Shown here: piece by piece, positions 1 through 9,211 of the stretch
Layout: every line of letters starts with the position of its first letter
How positions within the stretch are numbered: the stretch's first letter is position 1
Source: Bradyrhizobium japonicum USDA 6
GTDB taxonomy: Bacteria > Pseudomonadota > Alphaproteobacteria > Rhizobiales > Xanthobacteraceae
DNA: 64,000 nucleotides
Assembly (NCBI RefSeq): GCF_000284375.1
Contig: NC_017249.1
Coordinates: 2,458,001-2,522,000 of the forward strand
Direction: 5' to 3'
The notes under the pieces: model-generated
What the model was told of the DNA's origin: nothing
The model's input: only the letters and a program-made list of their open reading frames with translations
Database searches by the model: none
Program-made: the position numbers and the translations under genes

Positions 1-657
1 CGCAAGGTGAAAGGCGGCATGTCTGGCGGTACCGCGGCGAGCGCCCAGGCAACGTTGGCGGCCGCCGCGCGCGACCCGGCCCTGATCCGGCTGCTGACCG
101 ATCCCTTCGCGTTGACGCCGGGGTTCACCGGGCCGTCTCAGCCGTCGGGCCTCATCCCCGAATACGACCCGCGTATGAACGTGTGGCTCGTCCCGTTCCC
201 TATGTCGCCGGTCAACACCAAGAACGTGCACCGCACGAATTTCCTGTTGGGGCATCCCTACGGCACGGACTTCGTTTACGACGAGATGATGGTCGCGCCG
301 GGATTGGGGGAAATCGGTCGCGTGACGACGGAGACGTTCGCCACGATGGTTTCCTTGTTCGGGATCGGCGGCCTCAAACACGGCGCAGGCCCGACTCGGG
401 AACAGCGTGAGAAGGGCTTCTACGACATCCTCTTCCTGGGCGAGCTGCCGGATGGCGGACGGGTCGAGGCCGTGGTCACGGGCGACCGCGATCCGGGCTA
501 TGGCTCGACCAGCAAGATGATCGCCGAAAGCGCTCTCTGCCTCGTGCGCGACGTGCAGGGCGAGGGCGGCATCTGGACGCCGGGCGCGCTGATGGGTACG
601 GCGTTACGCGAGCGTCTGAAGGAGCGCGCCGGCCTTACCTTCAGCGCGCCGAGGTAA
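1..657 (+). CDS. Saccharopine dehydrogenase-like (trans-acting enoyl reductase-type) protein, C-terminal part
   Basis: The reading frame is open from the first base of the window, so the 5' part, including any NAD(P)-binding Rossmann fold, lies outside. The visible 218 residues end with the motif GEGGIWTPGALMG followed by LRERLKERAG, which I recognise from the C-terminus of the saccharopine dehydrogenase / trans-acting enoyl reductase family. Those proteins are NAD(P)-dependent oxidoreductases acting on acyl or ketone substrates. The substrate cannot be inferred from this fragment. An internal ATG at position 7 or 19 is less likely to be the start, because coding sequence continues upstream and the family is about 390 residues long. 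Confidence 0.68.
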   Translation, partial: RKVKGGMSGGTAASAQATLAAAARDPALIRLLTDPFALTPGFTGPSQPSGLIPEYDPRMNVWLVPFPMSPVNTKNVHRTNFLLGHPYGTDFVYDEMMVAPGLGEIGRVTTETFATMVSLFGIGGLKHGAGPTREQREKGFYDILFLGELPDGGRVEAVVTGDRDPGYGSTSKMIAESALCLVRDVQGEGGIWTPGALMGTALRERLKERAGLTFSAPR

Positions 658-760
658 CGCTCAGAACTGCAGCGGCGTGCGGGACCTGCTGGTGAGGGGG
701 CGCCAGCATTTGCGATCGGAAAACGGGGCAAACCGGATGCGACCAGAAGGCGAGAATAGC

Positions 761-1198
761 ATGACTTCTCAGTGGAAGTATCAGGTTAGATTCGATGTAA
801 GCGATTCTACCACGGCGGAATCGGTACGCCGAGAACTCCGTGATCCGGTGCTTGCGCCGCTATTCGATGTTCTCGCCGAGCATCGCGCGGCACCGAAATG
901 CCAGTTCGACGCTTTTGCCGAGTATGTCGCCGCAGCAGAAGAGCGCGGCGTCGAAAACTATCCGCTCTACGAGTGGACGAAGGCGACGATCGCGGATCCG
1001 GCGAAGAAGGAAAAATATTTGAAATCCTTCACGCTCTACGTGGACGAACGGGAGATCTATGCCAAGGAGATTGCTGACGCCCTGGAGGCAGGTTTGCAAC
1101 CGCTTGCCACCAGCGGGCTAATTGCGCGAATATCCAAGTACGATACGAATCCCGCAAACAATCCGCAGCCGCCGCAGCGCACCAGCGATCAGGGTTAG
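761..1198 (+). CDS. Hypothetical protein, 145 aa
   Basis: A soluble, charged protein of 145 residues with no signal peptide or membrane segment. The start at 761 is preferred over in-frame ATG 737 because an AGAAGG-like ribosome binding site lies about ten bases upstream of it. The sequence begins MTSQWKYQVRFDVSD and ends in a proline- and asparagine-rich tail. I do not recognise a family. It follows the saccharopine dehydrogenase-like gene by about 100 bases on the same strand and may share its transcript. Codon use looks like that of the neighbouring real genes. Confidence 0.5.
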   Translation: MTSQWKYQVRFDVSDSTTAESVRRELRDPVLAPLFDVLAEHRAAPKCQFDAFAEYVAAAEERGVENYPLYEWTKATIADPAKKEKYLKSFTLYVDEREIYAKEIADALEAGLQPLATSGLIARISKYDTNPANNPQPPQRTSDQG

Positions 1199-1499
1199 CC
1201 CATCCGCGAGACGGCGCCCTAAGGTTTTCCGAGATTGGCCCTTGCGAGATAGGCCGACCGGCGCCGAAGATGTCCGTTCACTGGGATGGACCTGAAGTCA
1301 TCGTAACCGGGACAAACAGACGCGAATGACCCGAAGCCGAGATCGGCGAGCACAAGGTCGTGCGCTATTTGGTCGGTCCTCCCGGTGGTCAAATGAGGAC
1401 ATCAGATGGTGGACGTTTGCGTTTTGGGCCCATCGAAAAGCTTTCTTCAAGAATCGCTTGTGAGGGATCCGCACCCGCGCACGCAACAAGGCGGCGATG

Positions 1500-1765
1500 A
1501 CGTCGTGTTCGATTTCTCCAAAAGGGTACGGCACGCCGTCACGTCGGATGACGTCGGGGACGCTTCGCGGCCATGGACCCGTCCTAGTGCGGCTGGGAAG
1601 CACTGCCATTTCAAGAGTTTGACGCAGAATGCGCTGTACGACTGCGAGCACATGGTATTCAATCCCTGGAACTGTCTGCCTGGGGACGGGCCGCTCGGCA
1701 GCGTCAACTGGATGCGGCTCGCCGTCTATCTTGCCTCGCGGCGGGTACGGCGGAAAGTGAACTTG
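1500..1765 (+). pseudogene. Degraded C-terminus of a catalase-family haem protein
   Basis: Forward frames here encode pieces of the conserved C-terminal core of catalase-like (SrpA/KatA-type) proteins. One frame reads FNPWNCLPGDGPLG then VNWMRLAVYLASRRVRR, matching the family pattern FNPWxxLxEHRPLGxxNRxRxxVY. A second frame just upstream, near 1590-1625, reads LPFQEFDAE, like the IPxQxFD segment that precedes it. The two pieces are out of frame and no haem-binding N-terminal half is visible, so this is a relic. The rest of the 1199-1772 gap (1199-1499) shows no convincing gene. Confidence 0.55.
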
Positions 1766-1772
1766 GTGGGTC

Positions 1773-4700
1773 ATGAGCAGCGAGCCGAAGCCCGATCGTT
1801 TGGGCGGACTTCAGCGGACACAGGGGCCGCCGAATGTCGAGAATGAGGCTCCGCGTGCCGAACGCCGCCAGCTCACCGTGACATTTATCGACATCGTCGG
1901 TTCGACACCCCTGAGCGAGCGGATCGATCCCGAGGAGTTCTTCGCGATTATCAGAACTTACCGCGATATCTGCGACGAGCAGATTCGCCGCTACGGCGGT
2001 CATATCGCCAGGATGATTGGTGACGGGTTGCTCGCATTTTTTGGCGTCCCGCAAGCACATGAAAATGATCCTGAGCGCGCGGTCCGCGCCTCTCTGGCGA
2101 TTGCCGCGGCGATCAAGGAACACAAGTTTCTGCTGTCGGACGGCAGCTTCGTTCGCCTGGGCGTGCGCATCGGGGTCAACACCGGGGTCGTCGTCGTCGG
2201 CAGCGTGCCCGGCGAGCCCCCCGATCGACGGGAAGTGTTCGGCAGTACGGCGCATGTCGCTGCCCGCCTGCAAGGACTCGCGAGTGAGAACGGTATCGTA
2301 GTTGGCTCGAGCACTTACGATCTGACCCGGAGAACCTTCAGCTATGTGCCGCTTGGCCGACAAGCTCTCAAGGGCGTGGAGGGGCCGGTCGAGGCTTGGC
2401 GTGCAGAGGCGCTTGGGTCAAACGAAAGCAGGTTCGACCGCGCGCGGAGGTCGCCTCTTGCCCCGATGATAAACCGAACCAGCGAAAGTGCGTTGCTTGC
2501 CGAGATGTGGCAGCAGACTCTCGCCGGCTCGGGGCAAGTTGGCGTCATTTCCGGCGAGCCCGGAATCGGCAAGTCACGTTTGATCCGCCAGTTCCGCAGT
2601 TCGCTCGGTGCGTCTCCGCGTGATGTTCTGTCGCTGCAATGTTCACCGTTCCACATTAACACGCCGCTTGCCCCGGAAATCGAGCGCCTCATACGCGCGA
2701 CCGGCATCCACGACACCGACAACGCGGAACTCGCGCTGGCAAAACTGCAATCGCTGTTGGCGAGCGCCGTCACCGATCTCAAGCAGGCGCTTCGTTACTA
2801 CGGGGCGGTGCTATCGATCCCCGCATGCGCGGGATACGAGCCCGCGGATTTCGGATCTCCCCTGGAGCGCGAGCGTGCGTTTCAGGTGTTCGTCGACGCT
2901 CTTGTCGCCGCCTCGCGCAAGCAGCCGATCCTCGGGATCGTCGAGGACGTCCAGTGGATGGACCCGACCACCATCGAACTGCTGGTACGCGTGATGGCTC
3001 GCTGTCCTGGCGAGCGGATCATGGTCCTGATCACGCATCGCGATGATTACAAGGCCGACTGGTTGTCAAGCACGGCAATTAGACGGGTCCCCCTCCGGAA
3101 GCTGGCAGCGCATGAATGCGAGCAGATGGTCGCAGCCGTCGCGGGCAGCGATTTCGTGCCGCGCCAGATTACCAGCCAGATCGTGGAAAGGACCGACGGC
3201 GTGCCACTCTTTGTCGAGGAGTTCACGCGGGCCGTCGTCGATGCCGGTGCGGTCCCGCCGGCCGCCGTAAGCCCTGTGCCGAAGTTGCCAGAACCCCTGG
3301 TGCCGTCAAGTATTCACGATTCCCTGATGGAGCGCCTTGATCGTCTCGGTCCTGCCAAGCGCGTCGCCCAGATCGCCTCCGTTTTCGGAAGGCGTTTCGA
3401 CTATGAAGGCATTTTCAACGTGTTTCCGGATAAGAGCCAAACGCTGCCACAGGCGTTGCGAGCTCTCGAGAGAGCGGGGATCGTGTATCGCAGCAAGGAA
3501 CCTCAAGGCGAGGTCTTCACGTTCAAACATGCGATGATACAGGAAGTGGCCTACTCCTCGTTGCTCATGGAGGAAAGGCGTGAACTCCATGCGCGCGTGG
3601 CATCGTGGCTGCTCCAGGATGCCTCCATTGAAGAAAGCGGCCAGCCGGCGGTATTAGGCTATCATTATGCGCGCGCAGGCAACATTCCGGAAGCGATCGA
3701 GGCCTGGCTCCAGGCTGGAAAATCCGCGCTGCGCAGATCTGCCACCAAGGAAGCCGTGGCTCACCTTCGCGAAGGCCTCTCGCTGATATCCAAGATGCCG
3801 GCGTCGCCACGGCGCTTCGAGGCTGAAATTGGACTGCAATCCAATCTGGCGATGGCGTACACGGCCAACGCCGGATGGTCCGACCCGAACGTCTATGGTC
3901 CCTACAGTCGTGCGCTCGAGCTTTGCGCGAGCCATGGCACCATTCGCGAGAAGGCGACGGTGCTGTGGGGAAGTACCATAGCCAAGCTGGTCAACTGCGA
4001 GCTCACCAAAGGCCTCGAACACGCGGAAAATTTCGTCCAGCGGGCAGAAGAGTGGCGCAACGACGAGGCTGCCCTCATGGCCTACACCGCCGCCGTGATC
4101 GCCAATTTCTTCCTCGGTCGTTTGCAGCAGGCGAGTGAGCTCGCGGCTCTGGTCAGCGCTCGCTACAATCCGCGCGAGCACGGCAAGCTGGTCCAGATCT
4201 ATCAGCATGATCCATTAATTGTATCGCTCGTCTATTCCGGACACATTGAATGGCTGTTGGGCCGGCCTGGCCGGGCCAGAGAGTGCTGCGTGACGGCGCG
4301 GCAGCTTGCGAACGAGATTGGACATCCGTTCATGGTGGCTTTTGCCTCCATTCTCGGCGTCGCCGATCACTGGTATGAGGGTGACCTTGCGGAGAACCTT
4401 GCCAGCGTGAAGCGTGGTCTGAAGGTCGCTGACGAGTATGGCTATCCGATGTACCGGGTCATCGGTCCATTGTGGGCAACCGCAGCGTTGGCGGCACGAG
4501 GCCCCGCGCCGGACGTGCTCGAGCAGCTATGCGGCCTGCTCGATAAGCTGCCCGCCGAGAACCGGTGCATCCAGATGCCGCTCTATCGAATTCTGCTTGC
4601 CACGGAATTCGGACGGATCGGGCAGATGGATAGGGCTCGAAACTTCGCTGCCTCGGCTGAGGCTCTGGTGAAGCAAACCGGCGAGTGCTGGGCTGCTCCC

Positions 4701-4988
4701 GAGATTTACCGGATCCACGGCTCGCTGCTGTGTCGCGATCCATCGCGGGACGACCGGGCCGCCATGCGCTTGTTCAAGCGCTCGCTTGCCTCCGCCAGGA
4801 AGCTCGGGGCGGTCGGTTGGGAATTGCGCACGGCGATCAGCATCGCACGCCTGGTCAGCGCAGGCGAGAGCGCATCCGGACGCACTGAGGCACGAGACCT
4901 GCTAATATCGACCCGGGCGAAATTCGCATCCGCGGAAACTTCCCGCGATCTGCGCGAGGCTGATGATCTGGCGAGAGTGTTGAACTAG
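1773..4988 (+). CDS. Class III nucleotide cyclase with AAA-type ATPase and TPR-like repeats
   Basis: A 1071-residue signalling protein. Residues about 33-210 form a class III adenylate/guanylate cyclase domain with metal-binding Asp40 (FIDIVGST) and Asp84 (IGDGLLAFFG). A P-loop ATPase region follows, with Walker A GEPGIGKS at 261-268 and a Walker B-like LGIVEDVQWMD near 388-398. The C-terminal 450 residues are helical and TPR-like. In the motif that normally reads N-x-x-A-R, this protein has His161 before Arg165, so the transition-state Asn is replaced. Cyclase-ATPase-TPR proteins are widespread in Bradyrhizobium, but their inputs are mostly unknown. It appears monocistronic. Whether it makes cAMP is uncertain because of the substitution. 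Confidence 0.85.
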   Translation: MSSEPKPDRLGGLQRTQGPPNVENEAPRAERRQLTVTFIDIVGSTPLSERIDPEEFFAIIRTYRDICDEQIRRYGGHIARMIGDGLLAFFGVPQAHENDPERAVRASLAIAAAIKEHKFLLSDGSFVRLGVRIGVNTGVVVVGSVPGEPPDRREVFGSTAHVAARLQGLASENGIVVGSSTYDLTRRTFSYVPLGRQALKGVEGPVEAWRAEALGSNESRFDRARRSPLAPMINRTSESALLAEMWQQTLAGSGQVGVISGEPGIGKSRLIRQFRSSLGASPRDVLSLQCSPFHINTPLAPEIERLIRATGIHDTDNAELALAKLQSLLASAVTDLKQALRYYGAVLSIPACAGYEPADFGSPLERERAFQVFVDALVAASRKQPILGIVEDVQWMDPTTIELLVRVMARCPGERIMVLITHRDDYKADWLSSTAIRRVPLRKLAAHECEQMVAAVAGSDFVPRQITSQIVERTDGVPLFVEEFTRAVVDAGAVPPAAVSPVPKLPEPLVPSSIHDSLMERLDRLGPAKRVAQIASVFGRRFDYEGIFNVFPDKSQTLPQALRALERAGIVYRSKEPQGEVFTFKHAMIQEVAYSSLLMEERRELHARVASWLLQDASIEESGQPAVLGYHYARAGNIPEAIEAWLQAGKSALRRSATKEAVAHLREGLSLISKMPASPRRFEAEIGLQSNLAMAYTANAGWSDPNVYGPYSRALELCASHGTIREKATVLWGSTIAKLVNCELTKGLEHAENFVQRAEEWRNDEAALMAYTAAVIANFFLGRLQQASELAALVSARYNPREHGKLVQIYQHDPLIVSLVYSGHIEWLLGRPGRARECCVTARQLANEIGHPFMVAFASILGVADHWYEGDLAENLASVKRGLKVADEYGYPMYRVIGPLWATAALAARGPAPDVLEQLCGLLDKLPAENRCIQMPLYRILLATEFGRIGQMDRARNFAASAEALVKQTGECWAAPEIYRIHGSLLCRDPSRDDRAAMRLFKRSLASARKLGAVGWELRTAISIARLVSAGESASGRTEARDLLISTRAKFASAETSRDLREADDLARVLN

Positions 4989-5123
4989 TGTTGGCGCCTG
5001 AGATCGGATCGTTGGAGCCGGTGATGCGCGGAGTCTGGAGGCCAAGATTCAACCAATCGCAGGACATAGCCTCGAACTTGGCGCCGACGCACAAAGTTAG
5101 CCGAATGATGCGCCGCGCAATTC

Positions 5124-5147
5124 GAGTCGAATTGCAAGGTTCGACTC
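5124..5147. repeat. Stem-loop downstream of the cyclase-ATPase gene
   Basis: A perfect 8-bp inverted repeat (GAGTCGAA / TTCGACTC) with an 8-base loop lies about 140 bases after the stop codon of the cyclase-ATPase gene. No T-tract follows, so it is not a clear intrinsic terminator. The rest of the 4989-5276 gap holds only degenerate sequence resembling dispersed Bradyrhizobium intergenic repeats. Confidence 0.35.
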
Positions 5148-5276
5148 CCGATGGTACTCGCGCGCACTGATAAAGTGATCGGCTCAGTGCGCATCTTGTT
5201 GCGCTGCATGAGTCCGGATGTGGCCCGAAGCCGCCGATGGTGGACGGGCAGAGCATGTCCGCTCTGCTCAGGTGGT

Positions 5277-5910
5277 TCAGACATCAACTTGTTCGGCAAT
5301 CGCGAGCGCGTCATCAACCTCGATGCCAAGATAGCGGACCGTGCTCTCGATCTTGGTGTGGCCGAGCAAAAGCTGCACGGCTCGCAAGTTTCCAGTGCGT
5401 CGGTAGATCAGCGTTGCCTTGGTCCGGCGAAGTGAGTGTGTGCCAAACACTCTTGGGTCGAGCCCAATGCTTGCAACCCAATCGGCAAGAAGGCGAGCAT
5501 ATTGACGGGTTGTCATAGCCCAGCTCGGGCCGCGGCGCCCAGTGAATAGGTAGTCACCTGGCGTCTTGCCGGCCACCTTCAGAAAATCATCAACGGACTG
5601 ACGGGTCTGATCGGTCAGCTCGAACTTGACCGGTCTCCCTGTCTTTTTCTGTCGGACGGTCGCGCGATCGAGTGCGTAGCCGTTCGGTGCAACATCTTCG
5701 ACCCTCAAGGCAACGACGTCGCAACCACGCAGCTTGCTATCGATCGCAAGATTGAACAGGGCAAGATCACGCGACCGTCTCTCGATCAATAGCCGGGTTC
5801 GGATCGACCAAAACTTGGTTTGGCCTCAACGGCGGCTTGGCACCAATCAGCTTGCCCTTGTTCCAAGGGGTGTGGTGGGTAGAGGTGGAAAGGCAATTTT
5901 CGTCAGCCAT
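5277..5910 (-). pseudogene. Tyrosine recombinase / site-specific integrase, frameshifted
   Basis: The C-terminal 170 residues (5789 to 5277) carry the tyrosine recombinase catalytic set: Arg in KLRGCD, Lys in RQKKTGRP, HSLRR, then LLGH followed by the nucleophile in TVRYLG. The N-terminal part (from ATG 5910, with a GAGGAG ribosome binding site) is in another frame, ending at a stop near 5767. The two frames overlap around 5805-5825, where one extra base breaks the gene. Removing it gives an intact protein of 210 residues, a common short rhizobial integrase. It may have served a mobile element, but no attachment site or cargo is obvious. A sequencing insertion is possible. Confidence 0.75.
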
Positions 5911-6091
5911 GTCCGTGCTCCTCGTTTTTCGGGGGCAGCAAGCATGCACGTGGCGAGCAGATTGTGTCTGCTTTCAGAGACTTGCGGTCATAGCCGCGTC
6001 GTTGGCCGGTCTTAAGTCAGTCGCTCGTGACCCGGAACGGACATATCGAAATCAAAACAGACCGAAACGGACGAGAAGCACCGCGACTCAA

Positions 6092-7351
6092 CTACGGGAG
6101 TCCCTTTGTCACCGTAAAGGGATTGAACCCACGTTCCGCGAGGGCAGCCCACGAAGCTGCGCCAAGATGTGACAATCGGAAATAGAGCCGCGGTTTGGTC
6201 GGATCGGTGTCCAACACGAACCCGGTCGGCAACTCGTGGGCAGTTGTGGCATAGAACCCACCATCCGGCGACCTCTGGGATTCGACTACAGCCATCAACG
6301 AGTCTGCTCTCCCAATCCTGCCGAGCAATTTCATCAAGAGAGCCATTTGGCCCGTTCCTTCGGTCCACACACCGTCTCGGTCTTCACCGTAAGAAAAGCC
6401 CTCATCGACACTCATTCGCTGTTCGGCGGTCGCAATTGCCGATGCAAATTTCTCGACCGCTCCGTGGAGCGCTATTAAAGGCCAGACCTGAGCATCGAGA
6501 GCTAAAATCGGATTGTGCGTGACACCGTCTTCAGCGGTACCTGCGGCGAAACAGGCGCATGCCGGATCCCACATCGCATTTACGAAGTACTCAGCGACCG
6601 TTGCCTTATCGCGCCAGCGCGAATCCCCTGTACGGATCGCAAGAAGGCCAAACGCGGCGGCGAGGTCAGTATTATGTTCAGTCGATTTCCACGTCCGCAC
6701 TTCCGGCGTCGGTTCGTGCCCAAACGTACCACCCGTGAAACCGCCAGTACCGCGCGTATCGGCCCATTGCGTGACCCAGGCGCCAAGCCGTGCTGCACCA
6801 TCGCGGAACCGAGAGCCGGCGTTCACATCATCAAGCGACAGCAACGCCAACATGGCCCATGCCATGTTACCAACATCGCTGCCCACCTGATATCGATCCT
6901 CTAACCATTTGTTCTGAGTATTGTCCCACCACCCCGGAAGTTTGACGGGGCCATTCCCCACCACGCCCGCGGCGTAAGCGTTCCGGAGCCGTCCATCATG
7001 CCAGGTGCGGTCGTTGTCGATGGCCCAGAGAAGCGCCGAGCCAATCCGATACGCTTTGTCTTGCTCACCGCAACCGACCAACGCGATGGCGGCTACCGCA
7101 TTGTCATAGAGGTAGGCGGCGCCATGCAGAGGCCCCGATTCGACGGTCGGATAGCTGGGCAGGAACAACGGCCCTGATGGCGGTGCCTTATCAATTAGAC
7201 CAGCGAGGTATCCGCACGCTGACGTTTTTGGTGCTGTTGAGGCTTGCAGTGGAGCGGAGGCCATCATGATTGCGAAAGTCGCGACGATCCAAGTCTGAAG
7301 GCAGAGTCCGCGACAACGGTAGAAGCAATAAGTGATTGGTGCCGGTAGCAT
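6092..7351 (-). CDS. Exported alpha/alpha-toroid (six-hairpin glycosidase-like) protein
   Basis: A 419-residue protein with an N-terminal signal-like segment: a hydrophobic stretch around residues 18-33 ending in LQASTA. The mature part has repeated helical hairpins with Gly-rich turns, such as AAYLYDNAVAAIAL, YQVGSDVGNMAWAML, HNTDLAAAFGLLA and DGVWTEGTGQMALL. These resemble the (alpha/alpha)6 barrel of six-hairpin glycosidases and related polysaccharide-active enzymes. Aromatic and acidic residues in these turns would suit a carbohydrate-binding cleft. I cannot assign a CAZy family or substrate, and catalytic acids are not identifiable with confidence. It stands alone. The alternative start inside the signal (MMASAPLQ) would truncate the export signal and is disfavoured. 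Confidence 0.6.
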   Translation of the reverse strand: MLPAPITYCFYRCRGLCLQTWIVATFAIMMASAPLQASTAPKTSACGYLAGLIDKAPPSGPLFLPSYPTVESGPLHGAAYLYDNAVAAIALVGCGEQDKAYRIGSALLWAIDNDRTWHDGRLRNAYAAGVVGNGPVKLPGWWDNTQNKWLEDRYQVGSDVGNMAWAMLALLSLDDVNAGSRFRDGAARLGAWVTQWADTRGTGGFTGGTFGHEPTPEVRTWKSTEHNTDLAAAFGLLAIRTGDSRWRDKATVAEYFVNAMWDPACACFAAGTAEDGVTHNPILALDAQVWPLIALHGAVEKFASAIATAEQRMSVDEGFSYGEDRDGVWTEGTGQMALLMKLLGRIGRADSLMAVVESQRSPDGGFYATTAHELPTGFVLDTDPTKPRLYFRLSHLGAASWAALAERGFNPFTVTKGLP

Positions 7352-7621
7352 TTCGCTGCCTCTCGTGTCTTTTCAACCAAGATAGACTTTAGGACATCGG
7401 GAAGAAAGCCAGTCAGGATCGAGAAAAAATGTGCCTTCGTCTTCAATGGCAGCTTATGGCCCGTAGCTGAACAGCCGACTGGCCGTGGCAACGTCGCCTG
7501 TCGAGGGTCAACCAGACATAAGAAAATTCGCGCCCGACCGCTGCTTTTGACCCGCAGGAGACATTTGGTGCGTGCGAAGTGATCGGAGGAGCGTCAATTC
7601 GAATTGGTTAGAGCGGCGCAT

Positions 7622-8926
7622 TCACCGTTCGACTGCAAAGATGCGCCAATCTCCCGGGACACCCTTGAGCGAATGATTGCCGCGATCACCAAAACGCAAG
7701 CCGGAACCCGCCACTAGGTCCTTGACCGTGCTCGACACCAATACCTCGCTCGCGCCGGCAAGCGCCGCCACGCGCGCTCCGATGTGAACGGCAATGCCGC
7801 CGATATCATTGCCGATCACTTCGCACTCGCCAGTATGAAGCCCGGCCCGGACTTCAATGCCCAACGACCTGATTTCGTCGGCGATGGCGCAAGCGCAGCG
7901 CACGCCGCGTGCCGGACCGTCGAAAGTAGCAAGAACGCCGTCCCCGGTCGTCTTGATTTCGTGGCCGCGGAAGCGCGAGAGGGTGCGCCGTATCGCGGTG
8001 TGATGAGTGTCAAGAAGGTCGTGCCAGCGATGGTCGCCGAGCGCGGCGGCTTTCTCGGTCGAGCCGACGATGTCTGTAAACAGCACGGTGGCAAGCACGC
8101 GGTCGACCGCGACGGGCGCAAGCGAGCCGGTCAGAAACTCCTCGATTGCATCGGCGATGCCGTCGGCATTGTCGCCGACGAAGGGGAGGTGGTCGATCCC
8201 TGCAAACTCTAGATAGCGGGAGCCTGGAATATGCGCGGCGAGAAACCGGCCGCCCTCGACGCTGACGTTCCTGTCGCCCGTCCGGTGGATGACGAGGGTC
8301 GGAACCCGGATCGTCGAGACGATGTCGCTGACGTCAATCAGACGGTTCATGCGCACGAACGCGGCGGCACCAGCAGGGCTATTGGACACGCGCTCGTTCT
8401 TGCCCCACCAGCGTTTGAACGCCAAGTCGTTCGCGCGCGAGGGCGCAAATCTTGCCAGGCTGCCGCCGCTGCCCCAATCACGCTCGATATAGTCGAAAAT
8501 TTGCGCCGGCGTCGACAGAACAAATGTCGATGCCGGATAGGCGTTGCAGAGCACCAGCGCGCGGCAGCGACTGGGATAGGTCGCGGCGAACAGCGCCGAC
8601 ATCGTGCCACCTTCAGAAATGCCGAGAAGCGCTGCCTGTTCCATGCCGGTGGCGTCCGTAACCGCACGCAGGTCGTCCATGCGCTGGTCTAGCCCCGGGT
8701 AGTCGGCGACCCGATCCGACAGGCCCGTGCCGCGCTTGTCGAACATCACCACCCGGGCGTAGCGCGCCAGCCGCGTCAGCCAACGGCTCACCTCCGGTTC
8801 GTCCCACCAGTGCTCGACGTTGGTAAAGCCCGGCGGAGCGAAGACAACGTTGAGCGGACCCTCGCCGAACACTTGATAGGCGATGTGAACGTCGCCGCTC
8901 TTGGCGTATCGGGTGTCTGGCTGCAT
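7622..8926 (-). CDS. Alpha/beta hydrolase fused to a class III nucleotide cyclase
   Basis: A 434-residue fusion. Residues 1-270 are an alpha/beta hydrolase with nucleophile Ser104 in LGISEGG, a probable acid at Asp218 and catalytic His246 in GIDHLPF. Residues 275-434 are a class III cyclase domain with metal-binding Asp285 (LFTDIVGST) and Asp329 (TTGDGVLATF). The usual transition-state Asn is His381 (AVHIGAR) with Arg385 kept, the same substitution as in the cyclase-ATPase gene at 1773. This domain order is common in Bradyrhizobium and mycobacteria. The hydrolase may sense or cleave an ester ligand that tunes cyclic nucleotide output, but no ligand is known. It is divergent from the P450 gene. 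Confidence 0.88.
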   Translation of the reverse strand: MQPDTRYAKSGDVHIAYQVFGEGPLNVVFAPPGFTNVEHWWDEPEVSRWLTRLARYARVVMFDKRGTGLSDRVADYPGLDQRMDDLRAVTDATGMEQAALLGISEGGTMSALFAATYPSRCRALVLCNAYPASTFVLSTPAQIFDYIERDWGSGGSLARFAPSRANDLAFKRWWGKNERVSNSPAGAAAFVRMNRLIDVSDIVSTIRVPTLVIHRTGDRNVSVEGGRFLAAHIPGSRYLEFAGIDHLPFVGDNADGIADAIEEFLTGSLAPVAVDRVLATVLFTDIVGSTEKAAALGDHRWHDLLDTHHTAIRRTLSRFRGHEIKTTGDGVLATFDGPARGVRCACAIADEIRSLGIEVRAGLHTGECEVIGNDIGGIAVHIGARVAALAGASEVLVSSTVKDLVAGSGLRFGDRGNHSLKGVPGDWRIFAVER

Positions 8927-9211
8927 TGACGACCCCCACGCTTGCCGGGACTTTCCGGCCTGCCGGAGTTATAGCAGCAGCTTAGATTGTCGGGAACGGC
9001 TCAATGTCCCCTGTTGGCCCCAAGCGGACGTCGCTCATGCGTTTGTCGATGTCCGCTGTGGTGGGCCATGCGGACCCGTTATCGTGCCCGCGCGTACCGG
9101 ACCTGCGATGACACGCTCCAATACCGCCTGTCCCTACCGCTAGGGACAGACGTCTGCGCCGCGATGCTCTAGTCTGGCCTGAACGAGACGAGAATCCCGG
9201 GGGAGGCCGCC

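Noticed and set aside
1298..1774. Reverse 158-codon frame upstream of the cyclase-ATPase
   Set aside because: No family similarity, and the opposite strand carries the catalase-like motifs.
5131..5150. GGTTCGACTCCCG resembling a tRNA T-arm beside the integrase remnant
   Set aside because: The flanking bases do not form a T-stem or acceptor stem, so it is not a tRNA fragment or an att site that I can support.
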